A stretch of DNA of 32,605 nt from a bacterium (GTDB lineage Bacteria; Acidobacteriota; Terriglobia; Terriglobales; Acidobacteriaceae), in assembly GCA_026225095.1 (NCBI GenBank), contig JAMFSC010000175.1:1-32605 (forward strand), in the 5' to 3' direction. Of the stretch, positions 30,730 to 32,605 are shown piece after piece (positions within the stretch are counted from its first letter, which is position 1; the number at the start of each line of letters is the position of its first letter). The position numbers were made by a program, and so were the translations under genes. Under the pieces are notes generated by a model. The model saw nothing but the letters and a program-made list of their open reading frames with translations. It made no database searches and was not told where the DNA came from.

Positions 30730-32605
30730 TCAACTGAACAAGAATTCCTTCGTCCGCAGCTCCCGCACCGTATCCCGCAGCTTCGCCGCCTTCTCAAACT
30801 CGAACTTCTTCGCCGCCTCCCGCATATCCGATTCCAGCTTCGAGATGTAAGTATCCAGCTCCGCCTGCGTGGCGAACTCGGGCATCCCCTCCGCCTCATC
30901 CGTCAGGTCGGCATAATCCGCCTTCAGAATCCCCGCCAAACCCATCTCCAGCGGCCGGATGATCGACGCCGGAGTAATGCCGTTTTCCTCGTTGTACGCC
31001 ACCTGGATCTCCCGCCGCCTGTCCGTCTCATTGATCGCCCGCTGCATCGAATCGGTCATCTTGTCCGCATACAGAATCGCCCGGCCCTCCAGATGCCGCG
31101 CCGCCCGCCCGATCGTCTGAATCAGCGACCCCTGTGAGCGCAGAAACCCCTCCTTATCCGCATCCAGAATCGCAACGAGCGATACCTCCGGCAGATCCAG
31201 ACCCTCCCGCAACAGGTTGATTCCGATCAGCACGTCATACTCTCCCTTCCGCAGATCGCGCAGCAACTTGATCCTCTCCAGCGTCTCAATCTCCGAGTGC
31301 ATATACCTGCACCGCACCCCAACCTCCGTGTAGTAATTGGCTAAGTCCTCCGACATTCTCTTCGTGAGAGTCGTTACCAGTACTCTCTGATTCTTACTCA
31401 CTCGATCCCGTATCTCCGCGAGTAAGTCGTCGATCTGCCCCTTCACCGGACGTATCTCGACCACCGGATCGATCAACCCCGTAGGTCGGATAATTTGCTC
31501 CACCACCACACCGGCGGCCTTCGTCAACTCATAAGGCCCAGGAGTAGCCGAGACATAGATGATCTGCCCCGTGCGCCCCTCGAATTCCTCGAACTTCAAA
31601 GGCCGATTATCCATCGCGCTGGGCAGCCGAAATCCATAGTCCACAAGGTTTTGCTTCCGACTCCGATCCCCATGCCACATCCCATGCAACTGCGGAACCG
31701 TGACATGCGACTCATCAATAAAAAGTAGAAAATCCCGCGGAAAATAGTCCAGCAAAGTGGGTGGTGGCTCCCCCGGCAATCTACCGGAGAAGTGCCGCGA
31801 GTAGTTCTCAATCCCATGGCAGTACCCCACCGACTTGATCATCTCCAGGTCATACCGCGTCCTCTGGTGAATCCTCTGGCTCTCCACCAGCCGCCCCTGC
31901 GATTCAAGCTCCTTCTCCCACCACTCCATCTCCGCGATGATCGATGCGGTCGCCGTCTTCTTCCGCTCAGGCTGCACCACGTAGTGCGACTTCGGATAGA
32001 TCGGCAGCCGAGAGTACTTCTGCTTCACCGTCCCGAACAAGGGATCGATCTGAGACAAATTATCGATCTCATCCCCAAACAATTCGATCCGGTAAGCGGA
32101 CTCATCATAAGTCGGATAGACCTCGATAATGTCCCCTCGCACCCGAAACGTCCCACGCCGAAAGTCCACATCGTTCCGCTCGTAAAGGATCTCGACCAAC
32201 CGGCGTGTAATATCCTCCCGCCGAATCTTCTGCCCCCGCTCCAACAGAAGCAACATCCCGTAGTAAGCCTCCGGTGATCCAAGACCATAAATACAGCTCA
32301 CCGAACTGACAATAATTGCATCCCGGCGCTCGAATAGACTACGCGTGGCCGATAGCCGCAACTTATCCAGCTCCTCATTGATCGTTGCTTCCTTTTCGAT
32401 AAATAGATCGCCCGAAGGAATATAAGCTTCGGGCTGATAATAATCGTAATAAGAGACAAAATATTCCACCGCATTGTGCGGAAAAAACGTCTTGAATTCA
32501 TGGTAAAGCTGTGCCGCCAGCGTCTTGTTATGCGCCAGGATCAACGCCGGACGGTTCGACTCCTCGATCACCTTCGCCATCGTGAACGTCTTGCCTGAGC
32601 CGGTC
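30730..32605 (-). CDS. uvrB: Excinuclease ABC subunit B, 5' end outside window
   Basis: UvrB is the damage-verification helicase of nucleotide excision repair, working with UvrA and UvrC. The visible part covers nearly all of the protein after the Walker A motif. The last bases of the window, read on the minus strand, give TGSGKTFT just before the in-window ATG, so the gene continues past the right edge. Visible landmarks are the beta-hairpin ([20 protein letters not shown]), the DESH box ([13 protein letters not shown]), [10 protein letters not shown], the helicase motif [19 protein letters not shown], then [19 protein letters not shown] and [10 protein letters not shown]. The C-terminal UVR helix (residues ending [10 protein letters not shown]) binds UvrC. 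It is a likely LexA target, but its promoter is outside the window. Confidence 0.97.
   Translation of the reverse strand, partial: TGSGKTFTMAKVIEESNRPALILAHNKTLAAQLYHEFKTFFPHNAVEYFVSYYDYYQPEAYIPSGDLFIEKEATINEELDKLRLSATRSLFERRDAIIVSSVSCIYGLGSPEAYYGMLLLLERGQKIRREDITRRLVEILYERNDVDFRRGTFRVRGDIIEVYPTYDESAYRIELFGDEIDNLSQIDPLFGTVKQKYSRLPIYPKSHYVVQPERKKTATASIIAEMEWWEKELESQGRLVESQRIHQRTRYDLEMIKSVGYCHGIENYSRHFSGRLPGEPPPTLLDYFPRDFLLFIDESHVTVPQLHGMWHGDRSRKQNLVDYGFRLPSAMDNRPLKFEEFEGRTGQIIYVSATPGPYELTKAAGVVVEQIIRPTGLIDPVVEIRPVKGQIDDLLAEIRDRVSKNQRVLVTTLTKRMSEDLANYYTEVGVRCRYMHSEIETLERIKLLRDLRKGEYDVLIGINLLREGLDLPEVSLVAILDADKEGFLRSQGSLIQTIGRAARHLEGRAILYADKMTDSMQRAINETDRRREIQVAYNEENGITPASIIRPLEMGLAGILKADYADLTDEAEGMPEFATQAELDTYISKLESDMREAAKKFEFEKAAKLRDTVRELRTKEFLFS

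Overview
The window is high-GC bacterial DNA with a strong C/G third-position bias. The flagellar gene order, the short FlgD and FliN, and the metal-knuckle/MshEN protein ending the flagellar run suggest an acidobacterium of the Terriglobales/Granulicella type. That placement is an inference from gene content and was not searched.

Layout. (1) Positions 1-1044 carry the 3' part of an NCS2 purine permease on the + strand. A roughly 750-base gap follows, holding a dead fragment of an IS5/IS1182-type transposase and a strong hairpin that should terminate leftward transcription. (2) From about 24.7 kb down to 1.8 kb, almost everything lies on the minus strand and builds a flagellum. In transcription order: OmpR-type response regulator, stand-alone histidine-kinase dimerisation domain, sigma-54 activator (terminator), flgB, flgC, fliE, fliF, fliG, fliH, fliI, fliJ, fliK, flgD, flgE (terminator), fliL, fliO, fliP, fliQ, fliR, flhB, flhA, a sigma-28-type factor (fliA), a short fliN, and a Cys4/MshEN protein (terminator). 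Many genes overlap as TGATG or ATGA, so translational coupling is likely. Basal body, export gate, export ATPase and hook genes are present. Filament, stator, chaperone, P/L-ring and FliM genes are not in the window.

(3) From 25.1 kb rightward the + strand carries lexA, an RND/MacA-type periplasmic adaptor, a DUF4097-like secreted repeat protein, a phosphoglycolate-phosphatase-like HAD hydrolase, a VOC/PhnB-like protein and an FAD monooxygenase. (4) Convergent on these is the 3' part of uvrB on the minus strand, running off the right edge. lexA and uvrB are both SOS/repair genes.

The most interesting points are these. The flagellar cluster is headed by a three-protein regulatory module in which the sigma-54 activator has a degenerate receiver and no DNA-binding domain, the kinase is reduced to its phosphoacceptor helices, and the response regulator has a long extra tail. 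The flagellar run ends in a protein with a four-cysteine knuckle and a c-di-GMP-binding-like MshEN domain but no ATPase. FliM is absent from its usual place. Three + strand genes (lexA, the HAD gene and the monooxygenase) share a TANNNT-N6-ATG arrangement with no Shine-Dalgarno, which suggests leaderless transcripts.
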